Translations under genes and position numbers: made by a program
Shown here: positions 34,881 to 46,440 of the stretch, in pieces
How the letters are laid out: every line of letters starts with the position of its first letter
Position numbering within the stretch: the first letter of the stretch is position 1
The notes under the pieces: generated by a model
What the model saw: the letters and a program-made list of their open reading frames with translations, nothing else
The model's database searches: none
Told to the model about the DNA's origin: nothing
Assembly (NCBI GenBank): GCA_000827265.1
Contig: KN834768.1
Span: 604,765-668,764 of the forward strand
DNA: 64,000 nt
DNA from: Collybiopsis luxurians FD-317 M1
Lineage: Eukaryota; Basidiomycota; Agaricomycetes; Agaricales; Omphalotaceae
Direction of reading: 5' to 3'

Positions 34881-36007
34881 TGGAGAAACCTGTTTTTCAA
34901 ATTTGCTGTATAAATTGCAATTTATATGTTGAGATAACCATCGGAGCGTCACTCGAGAAGGCAGAAAACATGAATAAATTTCTGGTTGATTTCTTAGTGG
35001 GAGTAGGACGGAGGTAAACAGATGAAGCTTTCTGACTACAGCGCATGGATATATAGTAAAAGCTATTTGAAATGGAGCCGTGCAGCGAGCAACCGAAACT
35101 TGGCAAAATATAACCTGGTTCATTACTGTTAAATTGAGTGGCCTGTAGCGGGCCTACTGGTAGTATTAACTGCTTTGAGATTTCCTCCTTCATTTCAAAT
35201 CTGCTTTATTTCTTCATTATTTCCTTATTTCTTTTATTCTTACTTTATTCCTACAGAGTAGCCGGCGGAAACTAATGACGCAATCCAATGGACCAAATTG
35301 GAGTTTCTTTTATCACAGTCCTATTTTTTGGCTAATTTAAATGCACTTTCAATTATGTATTCAAAGTTGTAATAATACAGTTTTGCAGGTCATTCTGTAT
35401 CACTTGCTGTTAGTAATAATCAATTTTTTTTACTAAATGCAGCTTCATAACTTCCTCAATATCAGCTCTCTCATATCAGCTCAAAGTAGAGTTGGGAACA
35501 AATGGACATTTGAATGTAGTTTGTCAGCAATAATAATTGCAGTAACTGTAATATCTGAGTATCTTTTCATGCCTGGTAGGTTGATTTAAGTAAAAAAAAT
35601 TTACAGTAATGGGATCTCAGATATTTGTTATAAATTGACTTATCAAACATAGCTCGAGTGTGAAAAGCTGCCCAGAGGCTTGAGAATGTTCACAAGGACA
35701 GTTATTTATTGACCCCTACAGCTCCACATGCACTGATACTTACTGTCGCTGCAATTTATATCCATTGAACAGTGGACGTCTTCACTTTCATAGTGCATGT
35801 GATTTTTATAATTAAGTATTCAATGTTTCTTCCCACCTATTCCTATGGATGAATGGGCTAGGTTCTGGTTTGACACGGAGTCGCTTCGCACTTGTTGCGC
35901 TGTCCAAATGTTCCAGACCTCTATAAAGTCGATAGGTATGAAGTACTCTTTGTCCCTTGTTATCGGTGTCTTGACCGTATCCTGTCTAGTGATTACTTAC
36001 AGTCCGA
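34881..36007. other. Spacer and promoter region of O-methyltransferase 2
   Basis: 34881-35267 holds nothing recognised. From 35268 the DNA is homologous to 39591 onward. The TATA box TATAAA is at 35922-35927, 81 nt before the ATG, after the shared GGACGTCTTCACTTTCA block near 35774. Its counterpart in copy 3 is at 40413-40418. Confidence 0.6.
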
Positions 36008-38062
36008 ATGGCGAGTTTTGACAATTCTCACATTACAAGGCTCACGGATCTCATCAATCACGCCGTGAAGGACGTGATCACGGAATATGCTGCAGTTGGA
36101 CAAGCTGTCCCTTCTCTTGATACGCTCGACCCTGGGCCCTTTTCTGTACCAGAGGCCATGCCTGTTCGATTAAGGAAAGCCATCCAAATTATTGAAGCTG
36201 CCTGTGCACAGCTCAGCTGTACCGTTGCTTTACCGGGATCGGTTCTCTTAAATGTAGGTTGTTGAATCTCTGGTCTTGTATCTACTACTCTAACTTGAAG
36301 TACTTATTAGAAATCATTGGAGGTATTAGTTTCGAGCATCTTTAACTCAAGAAATTATTTAAAGAAGTGTGAATATAGTATGAAGAACCTGCTTGTTTGC
36401 AGGTTGTCACAGAAGGACATATTGCGGACTTACTGTTGGATAAGCCTCAGGGTCTTACCGCATCTGATCTAGCCATGCGTTCAGGCCTTGACGAGGCGAA
36501 GTTAACCGGCGTCATGCGCCTGCTCGCTACAAGGCATTGTTTTAAAGAGGGTGAGACTTCTTCTTCGTTGGTGAAAAACATTGAATCTGAGTCTTACAGT
36601 CCAACCCGGAGTTTTTGCAAACAATCGATTGAGTATCCAACTTCTTTCCACTGACCCAATAGCATCACTTGTTGCTTATGTGTAAGCCGTAGAGTTTTTT
36701 GCTCCACAGACTCTGACAGCCTCCCAATGACATCAGCACGGATGAAGGTCTTAGAGCATCTTCGTACCTCAATGAAACTTTAACCAATCCATTGGGAACT
36801 GATGACGATATCCCATTCAAACGTTTCTCGGGCCAGGGCCTATATGAATATTACAGGACGGTTCGTCACTTCATGTCAAGTTAGTACTAGGTTCCTGTAG
36901 CTTATGCTTGGGTTTCTAGGATAAAGGACGCAAGCAAGGAGAGGTATCTCAATAGCGAGTCACATTTTAGTCTGTTATTGTTAACCAATCTTCTGGTAGC
37001 GCGTCATGCGAGCTATGATTGCCTGGGGAGACATCACTGGAAAAGGTTTTCTTCCCCAAGGTATACTGGACAACTAGGACTGCAGCTGAAGGTCTAATTA
37101 ACCTATCTTAGCATACTCTTGGGCTGCTCAGCCTACTAAAACCACTTTCTGCGACGTCGGTGGGGGTAATGGCTGGGTCTCTATAGGTCTTGTGAGAGCC
37201 CATCCACACATCAAAGTCGTCCTTCAGGATCAACCTCAAGTTATTGAAATGGCCAAACAGGTACGTGACCTCTGCGACTGGCTGACCTCTTGAACACCTT
37301 AAACATATCTTTTTGGTTCCATAGCTTTGGGCAAAGGAATATCCTTCTGCCGTTGAACAGGGCAAAGTGGAGTTTGTTCCATTTGATTTTCTCAAAGATA
37401 CGGCAGTTGAAGGTTGCGATTTTTACTATGTACGTCTCTGAAATATACTGCACGGTGTTCTCAATTGAAAGAGATAAATTTGGTTAGCTTCGAAGTATCT
37501 TGTAAGTGGAATCTTCCCTCATTCTAAGCAACCATCTTTCAATGATGTTGCTCCGGTTTTACTATTGTAATCCCCTAGACACAATTGGACCAACTCTGAC
37601 TGCGAGCTCATTCTCAACAATATTCGCAAGTCCATGAAGCCAAGCAGTAAACTTATTCTCGGTATGCACTATCTTCATAACAGCTGTAAACTGGCACTAA
37701 CAATCTTTATTCTACTATCTTTCGGATTAGATGAATTTGTCCTTTGGGAAGCTATCCAAGCTCAAGGGAGCTCTGTTGATGCTGATAATGCTAGTTTGAG
37801 CCATGCGCCAGAGCCCCTTCTAGGCAACTATGGAGCCGGTCGCATTAGAGCATACAGTATTAGTCTTCATATGATGAATGTTTGCGGTTCACAGGAAAGG
37901 ACATTCTCCGAGTGGGTCTCACTTTGGTATGGTTTATGTCCATTACTAGTATCCATATAGACTGAAGTTTCTGGGTTATTTTACAGTGAAAAGTGTGGGT
38001 TCACGTTCTCAAAGATCTACGAGGCCGGAGACATGAGTTTGTTGGAGTTCAACCCGGTTTAA
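36008..38062 (+). CDS. SAM-dependent O-methyltransferase, copy 2
   Basis: Same exon plan as copy 1: start MASFDNSHITRLTDLINHAV, microexon KSLE (36311-36322), EEPACLQVVTEGHIADLLLD, MRAMIAWGDITGKGFLPQ, TTFCDVGGGNGWVSIGLV (SAM motif I), VVLQDQPQVIEMAKQ, VEFVPFDFLKD, and LRSILHNW across an intron with the catalytic His. It ends with MSLLEFNPV and TAA at 38060-38062. It is nearly identical to copy 3 including most introns, so the split is recent. In LRSILHNWTNSD a T/N pair replaces the more usual P-D after HNW. It is presumably active on a small phenolic or polyketide-like substrate. Confidence 0.85.
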
Positions 38063-38564
38063 TGGAGGCTTCTCACTTTGCTGTACAGGTCGCGTCTTGT
38101 ATAAGTATGTTAGACTCGGATTTCTGGTGTCGCCTCTGTATTAGGAACTCCTAACATTCTTGAAAATATTAGTGATTTTCCTGGTCTACTCAGTGAGAAC
38201 AATTTACCGGCTCGCTTAGAACGGAAATGGGTCTGGCCCTAGTCCACATTGAAGATGACTCTAGTTTATTACCGCGTTCCAAACGGCACTCTTCCAACCA
38301 AATACATGCTTTTATATAAGTTATCACAATGCAACAAAATAGGTACTAGGCATCTACGGTGCACTCTGGAGTCTGGATACTCTTCTAATACAGCACGCTA
38401 GCTGTGTACTCGTACACTGTTCTCCAGAATGCTGACCTTAAAAATTAAGTTTCCATCTCTGCCTTTCTCCAAAATTACTTTGCTTTGACTTACCGTGATT
38501 TGAAACGTGCGTATATCAAATGAGTCAGGGTGTTACCTAACCATCTTATCTTTACTCCACATCG
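38063..38564. other. Spacer between O-methyltransferase 2 and SnoaL-like 1
   Basis: A 502-bp interval, same strand. Nothing but presumed 3' UTR and promoter. A matching 478-bp interval follows copy 3. Confidence 0.5.
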
Positions 38565-38957
38565 ATGGACACGACAGCTCTTGAGGCTCACTATCGACGC
38601 TACATTAGCTATCTTAATGGCAAGAAAGTACACGATCTGGGTGACTTTGTCCATGAAGAGTTAATTTATAATGGCAAGTCCATGACACGCGATGACTACC
38701 AGAATTACATCGCCGACGACTTCGAGAGGATCCCCGACCTCTATTTTGATATCCACCACCTTGTCGTTAGTGGTAATCTTGTTGCATGCAGAATCGAATT
38801 CAACTGCACACCATCAAAGGAGTTTCGCGGCCATTCTCCCAACGGAAAGATCTCCTTTGTGGAGCATGTGTTTTACCGGTTCGATGAAAGTGGTAGAATT
38901 CGAGAGGTGTGGTCGTTATTGGATGATCCTGCCATTGCTGCACAGATGGCCAGTTGA
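38565..38957 (+). CDS. SnoaL-like / NTF2-fold small protein, copy 1
   Basis: Intronless, 130 residues: MDTTALEAHYRRYISYLNGK, DLGDFVHEELIYNGKSMTRD, DYQNYIADDFERIPDLYFDI, LVACRIEFNCTPSKEFRG, SFVEHVFYRFDESGRIREVW. The arrangement (helical start, E/D-W-like strand signatures, a central CRIEFNCTPSKEF strand and final RIREVWSLLDDPAIAAQM) is that of SnoaL-like ester-cyclase/NTF2-fold proteins. Members include polyketide cyclases, hydroxylases and isomerases as well as many uncharacterised proteins. It stands 0.5 kb behind O-methyltransferase 2, and copy 2 has the same placement, suggesting functional linkage. Confidence 0.8.
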   Translation: MDTTALEAHYRRYISYLNGKKVHDLGDFVHEELIYNGKSMTRDDYQNYIADDFERIPDLYFDIHHLVVSGNLVACRIEFNCTPSKEFRGHSPNGKISFVEHVFYRFDESGRIREVWSLLDDPAIAAQMAS

Positions 38958-39082
38958 GGTACGGGAAACACGTTCCTTCTTCTTGCGTTCTGACTGAATA
39001 TATTGATGACAGTGTTTACAATGCGGGGGTATACATACGTACAAAAGTCCAAGATGATGCTACATGAATAAATATGCCGATT

Positions 39083-39445
39083 TTAAACAGTCGGATGCGG
39101 AGGCGGAATTTCAAATGTTGGTGTTCTGCTCGTGTATGCGGGTGGGAGAGTTTCATTGGAGTCCTGTCGGTCGGGAGGCGGGGCAGTCGAACCAGAGTCT
39201 CTGGTCCAAAATCTGCCTGTAAATGCGGCTGAGAACGGCGCACTACCTATTCCCGGAAGCCAACCTGATTGTCGTACTCTTGCGAAATCCGCTTCTTCGT
39301 CATATATCTCGTCCTCTGTCCGCCCTCGAATAGGTGTCCGAGCGTCTGACTGTGTCCGACCGAGGCTTGAAATTGGAGAAACAAGCGCTCCAACAATTCC
39401 CCTGGCATCTTGAGCATAGAAATCGGCAGTTTCGTAGTCCTCATA
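39083..39445 (-). pseudogene. Truncated 3' end of the jelly-roll membrane-protein gene
   Basis: Nearly identical to the last ~115 codons of the gene at 43554-46440 (DYETADFYAQDARGIVGALV through FEIPPPHP and the stop). The match breaks off after the DYEDY codons at about 39445, where unrelated sequence begins. The upstream exons, including the membrane span, are absent. It is a by-product of the tandem duplication and unlikely to make a protein of similar function. Confidence 0.88.
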
Positions 39446-40498
39446 GTCCCACTCGTCGGTCACTGCGCTGTATGCAATGAACCTGTGCATCAATTTTCCA
39501 TCATAATGTAAGAAAGGGCGGACAGTCTTGCTCTTTGTTCATGGTCGTCGAGCAAGTTCCATTAATATTCAAAAGGAGGAAACCCAAGCCGAAACTAATG
39601 ATGCAATCTGATGGACCAAATTGGAGTTTCTTTTATCAAAGTTCCAATTTTTTGCTAATCTAAATGCACTTTTTATGTATTCAAAGTTGTAAAGATACAG
39701 CTTTGCAGGTTATTCTTCATGAAGTGTCATTTGCTGTTCAGTAATAATAATTGTTTTTTTACTGAATCCAGCTTCATAACTTCCTCAATATTTGCTTTCT
39801 CATATCAGCTCAAAGTAGACTTGGGCACAAACGGACATTCAAATGTATGCGCCATTTGTGGCGCGAATATTGTAGCCCAAAATTGGCCCAAAAAGCCATA
39901 TTCACATTTGAATGTCCTGCCATCGCATCGGATCATTCACCATTCCGAGTCGAGGCCATTCGAGTGACGTGGGAGATTAGGTACTAGGTGGCCGGGACAA
40001 GAGCCTCTCAGTAATGTTAACTACAGTAATTTTAATATCTGAATATCTTTTCATGCCTGGTAAGTTGATTTAAGTAAAAAAAATTTACAGTAATGAGATC
40101 TCAGATATTTATTATAAATTGACTAATCAAACATAAATTGAGCTCGAGTGTGAAAAGCTGCTCCAGAGGCTTGAGAATGTTCACAAGGACAGTTATTTAT
40201 TGACCCCTACAGCTCCACATGTACTGATACTTACTGTCGCTACTATTTATATCCATTGAACAGTGGACGTCTTCACTTCCAGAGTGCATGTGATTTTTAT
40301 AATTAAGTATTCAATGTTTCTTCCCACTTATTCCTATGGATGAATAGGCTAGGTTCTGGTTTGACACGGAGTCGCTTCGCACTTGTTGCGCTGTCCAAAT
40401 GTTCCAGACCTCTATAAAGTCGATAGGTATGAAGTACTCTTTGTTCCTTGTTATCGGTGTCTTGACCGTATCCTGTCTAGCGATTACTTACAGTCCGA
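39446..40498. other. Spacer and promoter region of O-methyltransferase 3
   Basis: The duplicated block starts at 39591. A fold-back insertion lies at 39833-40010. The TATA box (TATAAA) is at 40413-40418 and the GGACGTCTTCACTTCCAG block near 40266. Confidence 0.6.
39833..39917. repeat. Fold-back sequence with 14-bp arms
   Basis: GGACATTCAAATGT (39833-39846) and its exact complement ACATTTGAATGTCC (39904-39917) enclose a smaller hairpin, GCGCCA-tttg-TGGCGC (39849-39864). The sister block has only one arm-like motif (GGACATTTGAATGT, near 35503) and lacks the interior. Confidence 0.75.
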
Positions 40499-42554
40499 AT
40501 GGCGAGTTTTGACAATGCTCACATTACAAGACTCACGGACCTCATCAACCACGCCGTGAAGGACGTGATCACGGAATATGCTGCAGTTGGACGATCTGTC
40601 CCCTCTCTTGATACGCTTGACCCTGGACCCTTTTCTGTACCAGAGACCATGCCTGTTCGATTAAGGAAAGCCATCCAAATCATTGAAGCTGCCTGTGCAC
40701 AGCTCAGTTGTACCGTTGCTTTGCCGGGATCGGTTCTTATAAATGTGAGTTGTTGAATCTCTGGTCTTTGTATCTACTGCTCTAACTTGAAGTACTTATT
40801 AGAAATCATTGGAGGTACTAGTTTCGAGCATCTTTGACTCAAGAAGTTATTTAAAGAAGTGCGAATATAGTATGAAGAACCTGCTTGTTTGCAGGTTGTC
40901 ACAGAAGGACATATTGCGGACTTACTGTTGGATAAGCCTCAGGGTCTTACCGCATCTGATCTAGCCATGCGTTCAGGCCTTGACGAGGCGAAGTTAACCG
41001 GCGTCATGCGCCTGCTCGCTACAAGGCATTGTTTTAAAGAGGGTGAGACTTCTTCTTCGTTGGTGAAAAACATTGAATCTGAGTCTTACAGTCCAACCCG
41101 GAGTTTTTGCAAACAATCGATTGAGTATCCAACTTCTTTCCACTGACCCAATAGCATCATTTGTTGCTTATGTGTAAGCCGTAGAGTTTTATGCTCCACA
41201 GACTCTGACAGCCTCCCAATGACACCAGCACGGATGAAGGTCTTAGAGCATCTTCGTACCTCAATGAAACTTTAACCAATCCATTGGGAACTGATGACGA
41301 TATCCCATTCAAACGTTTCTCGGGCCAGGGCCTATATGAATATTACAGGACGGTTCGTCACTTCATGTCAAGTTAGTACTAGGTTCCTGTAGCTTATGCT
41401 TGGGTTTCTAGGATAAAGGACGCAAGCAAGGAGAGGTATCTCGATAGCGAGTCGCATTTTAGTCTGTTATTGTTAACCAATCTTCTGATAGCGCTTCACG
41501 CAAGCTATGACTGCCTGGGGAGACGTCACTGGAAAAGGTTTTCTTCCCCAAGGTATACTGGACAACTAGGACTGCAGCTGAAGGTCTAATTAACCTATCT
41601 TAGCATACCCTTGGGCTGCTCAGCCTACTGAAACCACTTTCTGCGACGTCGGTGGGGGTAATGGCTGGGTCTCTATAGGTCTTGTAAGAGCCCATCCACA
41701 CATCAAAGTCGTCCTTCAGGATCAACCTCAAGTTATTGAAATGGCCAAACAGGTACGTGACCTCTGCGACTGGCTGACCTCCTGAACACCTTAAACATAT
41801 CTTTTTGGTTCCATAGCTTTGGGCAAAGGAATATCCTTCTGCCATTGAACAGGGCAAAGTGGAGTTTGTTCCATTTGATTTTCTCAAAGATACAGCGGTT
41901 GAAGGTTGCGATTTTTACTATGTACGTCTCTGAAATTTACTGCACGGTGTTCTCAATTGAAAGAGATAAATTTGATTAGCTTCGAAGTATCTTGTAAGTG
42001 GAATCTTCCCTCATTCTAAGCAAACATCTTTCAATGATGTTGCTCCGGTCTTACTATTGTAATCCCCTAGACACAATTGGACCAACTCTGACTGCGAGCT
42101 CATTCTCAACAATGTTCGCAAGTCCATGAAGCCAAGCAGTAAACTTATTCTCGGTATGCACTATCTTCATAACAGCTATAAACTGGCACTAACAATCTTT
42201 ATTCTACTATCTTTCGGATTAGATGAATTTGTCCTTTGGGAAGCTATCCAAGCTCAAGGGAGCTCTGTTGATGCTGATAATGCTAGTTTGAGCCATGCGC
42301 CAGAGCCCCTTCTAGGCAACTATGGAGCCGGTCGCATTAGAGCATACAGTGTTAGTCTTCATATGATGAATGTTTGCGGTTCACAGGAAAGGACATTTTC
42401 CGAGTGGGTCTCACTTTGGTATGGTTTATGTCCATTACTAGTATCCCTATAGACTAAAGTTTCTGGGTTATTTTACAGTGAAAAGTGTGGGTTCACGTTC
42501 TCAAAGATCTACGAGGCCGGAGACATGAATTTGTTGGAGTTCAACCCGGTTTAA
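40499..42554 (+). CDS. SAM-dependent O-methyltransferase, copy 3
   Basis: Near-identical sister of copy 2. The start MASFDNAHITRLTDLINHAV at 40499, microexon KSLE at 40803-40814, RFTQAMTAWGDVTGKGFLPQ, TTFCDVGGGNGWVSIGLV (SAM motif I), VVLQDQPQVIEMAKQ, VEFVPFDFLKD, LRSILHNW with the catalytic His, and MNLLEFNPV with TAA at 42552-42554. The few differences include Q-to-R (GRSVPSLDT) in the N-terminal domain and T for I in the AMTAWGD helix. All exons look open, so both sister copies are probably functional. Promoter and terminator surroundings were duplicated with it. Confidence 0.85.
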
Positions 42555-43032
42555 TGGAGGCTTCTCACTTTGCTGTACAGGTCGCGTCTTGTATAAGTAT
42601 GTTAGACTCGGATTTCTGGTGTCGCCTCTGTATTAGGAACTCCTGGTCTACTCAGTGAGAACAATTTATCGGCTCGCTTAAAACGGAAATGGTTTGGCCC
42701 TATTCCACATTGAAGATGACTCTAGTTTATTACCGCGTTCCAAACGGCACTCTTCCAACCAAATACATGCTTTTATATAAGTTATCACAACGCAACAAAA
42801 TAGGTACTAGGCATCTACGGTGCACTCTGGAGTCTGGATACTCTTCTACTACAGCCCGCTAGCTGTGTACTCGTACACCGTTCTCCAGAATGCTGACCCT
42901 CCGCAGTGAAAATTAAGTTTCCATCTCTGTCTTTCTCCAAAATTGCTTTGCTTTGACTTGCCGTGATTTGAAACGTGCGTACATCAAATGAGTCAGCGTG
43001 TTACCTAACTATCTTATCTTTACTCCACATCG
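42555..43032. other. Spacer between O-methyltransferase 3 and SnoaL-like 2
   Basis: Counterpart of 38063-38564 with a few indels. No further feature seen. Confidence 0.5.
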
Positions 43033-43428
43033 ATGGACACGACAGCTCTTGAGGCTCACTATCGACGCTACATTAGCTATCTTAATGGCAAGAAAGTACA
43101 CGATCTGGGTGACTTTGTCCATGAAGAGTTAATTTATAATGGCAAGTCTATGACACGCGATGACTACCAGAATTACATCGCCGACGACTTCGAGAGGATC
43201 CCCGACCTCTATTTTGATATCCACCACCTTGTCGCTAGCGGTAACCTTGTTGCATGCAGAATCGAATTCAACTGCACACCATCAAAGGAGTTTCGTGGCC
43301 ATTCTCCCAACGGAAAGAAGATCTCCTTTGTGGAGCATGTGTTTTACCGGTTCGATGAAAGTGGTAGAATTCGAGAGGTGTGGTCGTTATTGGATGATCC
43401 TGCCATTGCTGCACAGATGGCCAGTTGA
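43033..43428 (+). CDS. SnoaL-like / NTF2-fold small protein, copy 2
   Basis: 131 residues and almost identical to the copy at 38565. Visible protein differences are V-to-A in the HHLVASGNL strand and one extra lysine (SPNGKKISF against SPNGKISF) from a 3-nt in-frame AAG indel. The reading frame is kept in both, consistent with purifying selection or very recent duplication. It sits 0.48 kb behind O-methyltransferase 3 on the same strand. Confidence 0.8.
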   Translation: MDTTALEAHYRRYISYLNGKKVHDLGDFVHEELIYNGKSMTRDDYQNYIADDFERIPDLYFDIHHLVASGNLVACRIEFNCTPSKEFRGHSPNGKKISFVEHVFYRFDESGRIREVWSLLDDPAIAAQMAS

Positions 43429-43553
43429 GGTACGGGAAACACGTTCCTTCTTCTTGCGTTCTGACTGAATATATTGATGACAGTGTTTACAATGCGGGGG
43501 TATACATACGTACAAAAGTCCAAGATGATGCTACGTGAATAAATATGCCAACT

Positions 43554-46440
43554 TCATACAGACGGATGCGGAGGCGGAATTTCAAATGTTGGTGTTCTGC
43601 TCGTGTATGCGGGTGGGAGAGTTTCATTGGAGTCCTGTCGGTCGGGAGGCGGAGCAGTCGAACCAGAGTCTCTGGTCCAAAATCTGCCTGTAAATGCAGC
43701 TGAGAACGGCGCACTACCTATTCCCGGAAGCCAACCTGATTGTCGTACTCTTGCGAAATCCGCTTCTTCGTCATATATCTCGTCCTCTGTCCGCCCTCGA
43801 ATAGGTGTCCGAGCGTCTGACTGTGTCCGACCGAGGCTTGAAATTGGAGAAACAAGCGCTCCAACAATTCCCCTGGCATCTTGAGCATAGAAATCGGCAG
43901 TTTCGTAGTCCTCATAGTCCTCCTCGAAGTCTGAGTGTACCTCATTTTCCGAATGAAGCAGACGAGCTCGAGAGGGAGATAAAGACCGTGTCGCACGCCT
44001 GCGTGAACGCGAAAAATGGGAAGCATGGGAGGTCCGAGAGAAGCGAGGATTTCCTGAAAGGGCAGAACTACTTTTGGGTGTCATCGGCGGTGACCTCATC
44101 GTTTGCCGTTGTGATTGGAATGATATTCTTGTCTCCGAGTTTATTGTACTCGAAGTCAATGAGGAAGGGTTCTGGGCGACGCGAACCTAGAGCAAATTTA
44201 CGTCACCAATCCTTCTCGACCGAGGTGAGAACGTACCTTAAGGAATGGCTTGGCTTCGGCGTTACTGTTTGGATATTCAGAGCCATCTTCAGCTACCAAA
44301 GTAGAGGCTGAGAATGCTGTGTTTGAACGAATGGGTTGCTCCCGTTCGATTACTCCAGCGCTGGTTGCTGAATCTATTGTGGCTGGATTTGGTAGAGGTA
44401 ACGGGGCGGGACGATAATCAGCGACATCTCCTTGCAACTGATCTTCACCCGTTAGCGCGTCTAAACTCTCTGAGTTACCATGTTTAGACTTAGACTGCCC
44501 AAAACCTGCGTAAGGTCTGTACAGGCTACTGCCATTAGGATCTCTTCGGTGACCCGGAGTCCCCGAGTTTTGAGAGGAACTTTGATCGGGAGTATTGGTC
44601 GCAAATGGATACGGCTCCACAGTAGGATGCGTGCGAGAGGGAAAGGAAAATGGCAGGAATCTGAAGCGAGGAGAAGATTGGCCAGGATTGAGTTTGAATT
44701 CACGAGTGGTCGGAGAGTGAGGTTCGGATTGAGGTTGGACCATATATCCTTTTTGAAGGCGAGCCCACAGCATTTTGTTACGTTTGTTGAGAAGCTGTGG
44801 AATATTCCGTTAAGCAATTCGAAAAAGTTTGCTACGTCCATCCTTACCAATAATAAAACAATGAGTGCAACGAACGCGACACTCCCCAAAGAAATGCCCA
44901 AAATCGCGCCAGTACTTAGATTTCTGTAGCTCGTGTGAGATTTAGTCGAATGTCTTTCAATGATTGCGCTTACTGTGCAGATGGAGAGGTCGACAAAGGG
45001 GTTTTCGTAGGTGATGACACTGGAGTTGTAGTCGTCGAACCGTTGCCCAGTCCCTTCCATACTTGTGCTTGGTTGATTTGGAGAATATTTTGCGTACTGT
45101 CTGATGTTCGCCTCACTCTCATTTTCCGAGCATGGCGAGAGCGTACAGGAACGGCACCGGTGTTGAGAATTTGGACCGTATGGTTACCCGGGCCAAGGTT
45201 GTCTGCATAATAGAGTACGACAGATTCTGAGTGGATTCTGTTGGCCGAGCTAAAGTTGCGAGTTGACCCGTCCAATGTTACCGAATATGATGAAGTGCAG
45301 TTAGGTCCAACGGAACCATATATCGACACTGCTTCGCCTTCGATGATTTTAGGTAAGATTTCTTAGTTATCCGTGTAGACGGACTACGTATTCACCCTAC
45401 ATCGACTAGATCAGTTTTCGACAAGAGGCAGCGGAAGGTTGCCGACGCACTTTGAAAGTGAACTGCACCGACGCCCCATTCGCGGAAGTCATCCTGGCAC
45501 TGATTCAATTTTTGTCCTTCGGATAGCATTATGAAAGGCGTACTTTCCACTAGAGCTCTCAGACGTTTTCCAAGCACCTTCCCATGAGAATTGGGGCATA
45601 TTAGTTCCATAAGTGGCTGCGGGTGGAAGGGTCTGGGGGGGAAGTGAGGTGTGATTAGAGGAATTGGTGAGGCCAGTGATCTCCGACGTCCAAGTAATCT
45701 ACGAATATAGTCAGGAATTGCCTGGAGAGCCTGTGCACATGCGCGCGCTAATCAACGTTGCGCGCCAACGATGACAGTTGTCGTCGTGTCGCCAGAAGGC
45801 GTCCGCAACCTGAATTATCTTCCACAGTTGCAATAAACATTCGGAGCTAACGAATGGCATCGACGAGAAGCGACAGTAGCGTGGCAATGCAGGACACAAG
45901 AGTACGAACGGATCCGGAAGGCGACTCACAAAATCAATGTCTAATCCCTCTGTTCCAGTTTTATTGATTGTCAACGTATGCCATCCTTGCTGCATTTGGT
46001 TGTTCGAAAACAAAAGAGCTACGGTTTCTTCTGGGGAGCGCGCGCTGTATGACCTGGTCACGTTGTCCAGAGTTACAGTGAAATCTCCGTAGGAACTTCG
46101 TTTGCCTCCATATACAAAAACACTGGTCCCGTTGAACTCAAAGGTTGCAGAAGCATTTGGTGTCCATGTATCTGTGGATGTCTTCTGGTGATAGCTACGG
46201 CGTAGGCTCCATATCAGGCCTCGAGCTACTTGCAAATGAGAGGAGACGTACTCTTGAAGCACCGTAACATTGTAACCATTCGGCTGCCAACCTCCCTCAG
46301 GCTGGTAGACGATTAATGGGCTGGAATCGTCAATTGTTGTATTTAATTGGTACATCTAGATAGAATTTTCGAGAAAAGACAGGATAATGTCCAACAAGGC
46401 CACCTAGTGCCGCCTGGGCCGCGAGAGCGATTAATGCCTA
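43554..46440 (-). CDS. Single-pass membrane protein with two jelly-roll-like ectodomain halves
   Basis: Half 1 begins at about 46355 with YQLNTTIDDSSPLIVYQPEG and includes SATFEFNGTSVFVYGGKR and DFTVTLDNVTRSY. Half 2 includes SVQFTFKGEAVSIYGSVGPN (across an intron), SYSVTLDGSTRNFSSANR and LGPGNHTVQILNTG. A Thr/Ser-rich stalk (TTTPVSSPTKTPLSTSPS) leads to one membrane span (AILGISLGSVAFVALIVLLL). A long Ser/Pro-rich, disordered cytoplasmic tail ends PPPHPSV at 43554. The signal-peptide exon is uncertain: a hydrophobic ALIALAAQAAL sits near 46400-46435. The two halves share the same strand pattern, so the ectodomain probably arose by internal duplication. Carbohydrate binding at the cell surface is a guess. 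The last exon is also found truncated at 39083-39445. Confidence 0.75.

Larger units (their letters stand above)
35268..39450. repeat. Tandem duplication block 1 (O-methyltransferase / SnoaL / membrane-protein 3' end)
   Basis: Homologous and collinear with 39591-43920 at an offset of about 4.32 kb at the left edge, rising to about 4.47-4.49 kb because block 2 has an extra ~170 bp. Identity is very high across coding and intron sequence. The right edge stops inside the last exon of the neighbouring membrane-protein gene. Confidence 0.9.
39591..43920. repeat. Tandem duplication block 2
   Basis: Collinear with 35268-39450. Its right end runs without a break into the intact membrane-protein gene, so this is the parental arrangement at that junction. 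Confidence 0.9.

Noticed and set aside
21205..43428. Complete secondary-metabolite gene cluster
   Set aside because: Methyltransferases, a reductase and SnoaL-like genes are present, but no scaffold synthase or dedicated transporter was seen, and unrelated genes (glutaredoxin, tRNA, F-box) lie between.
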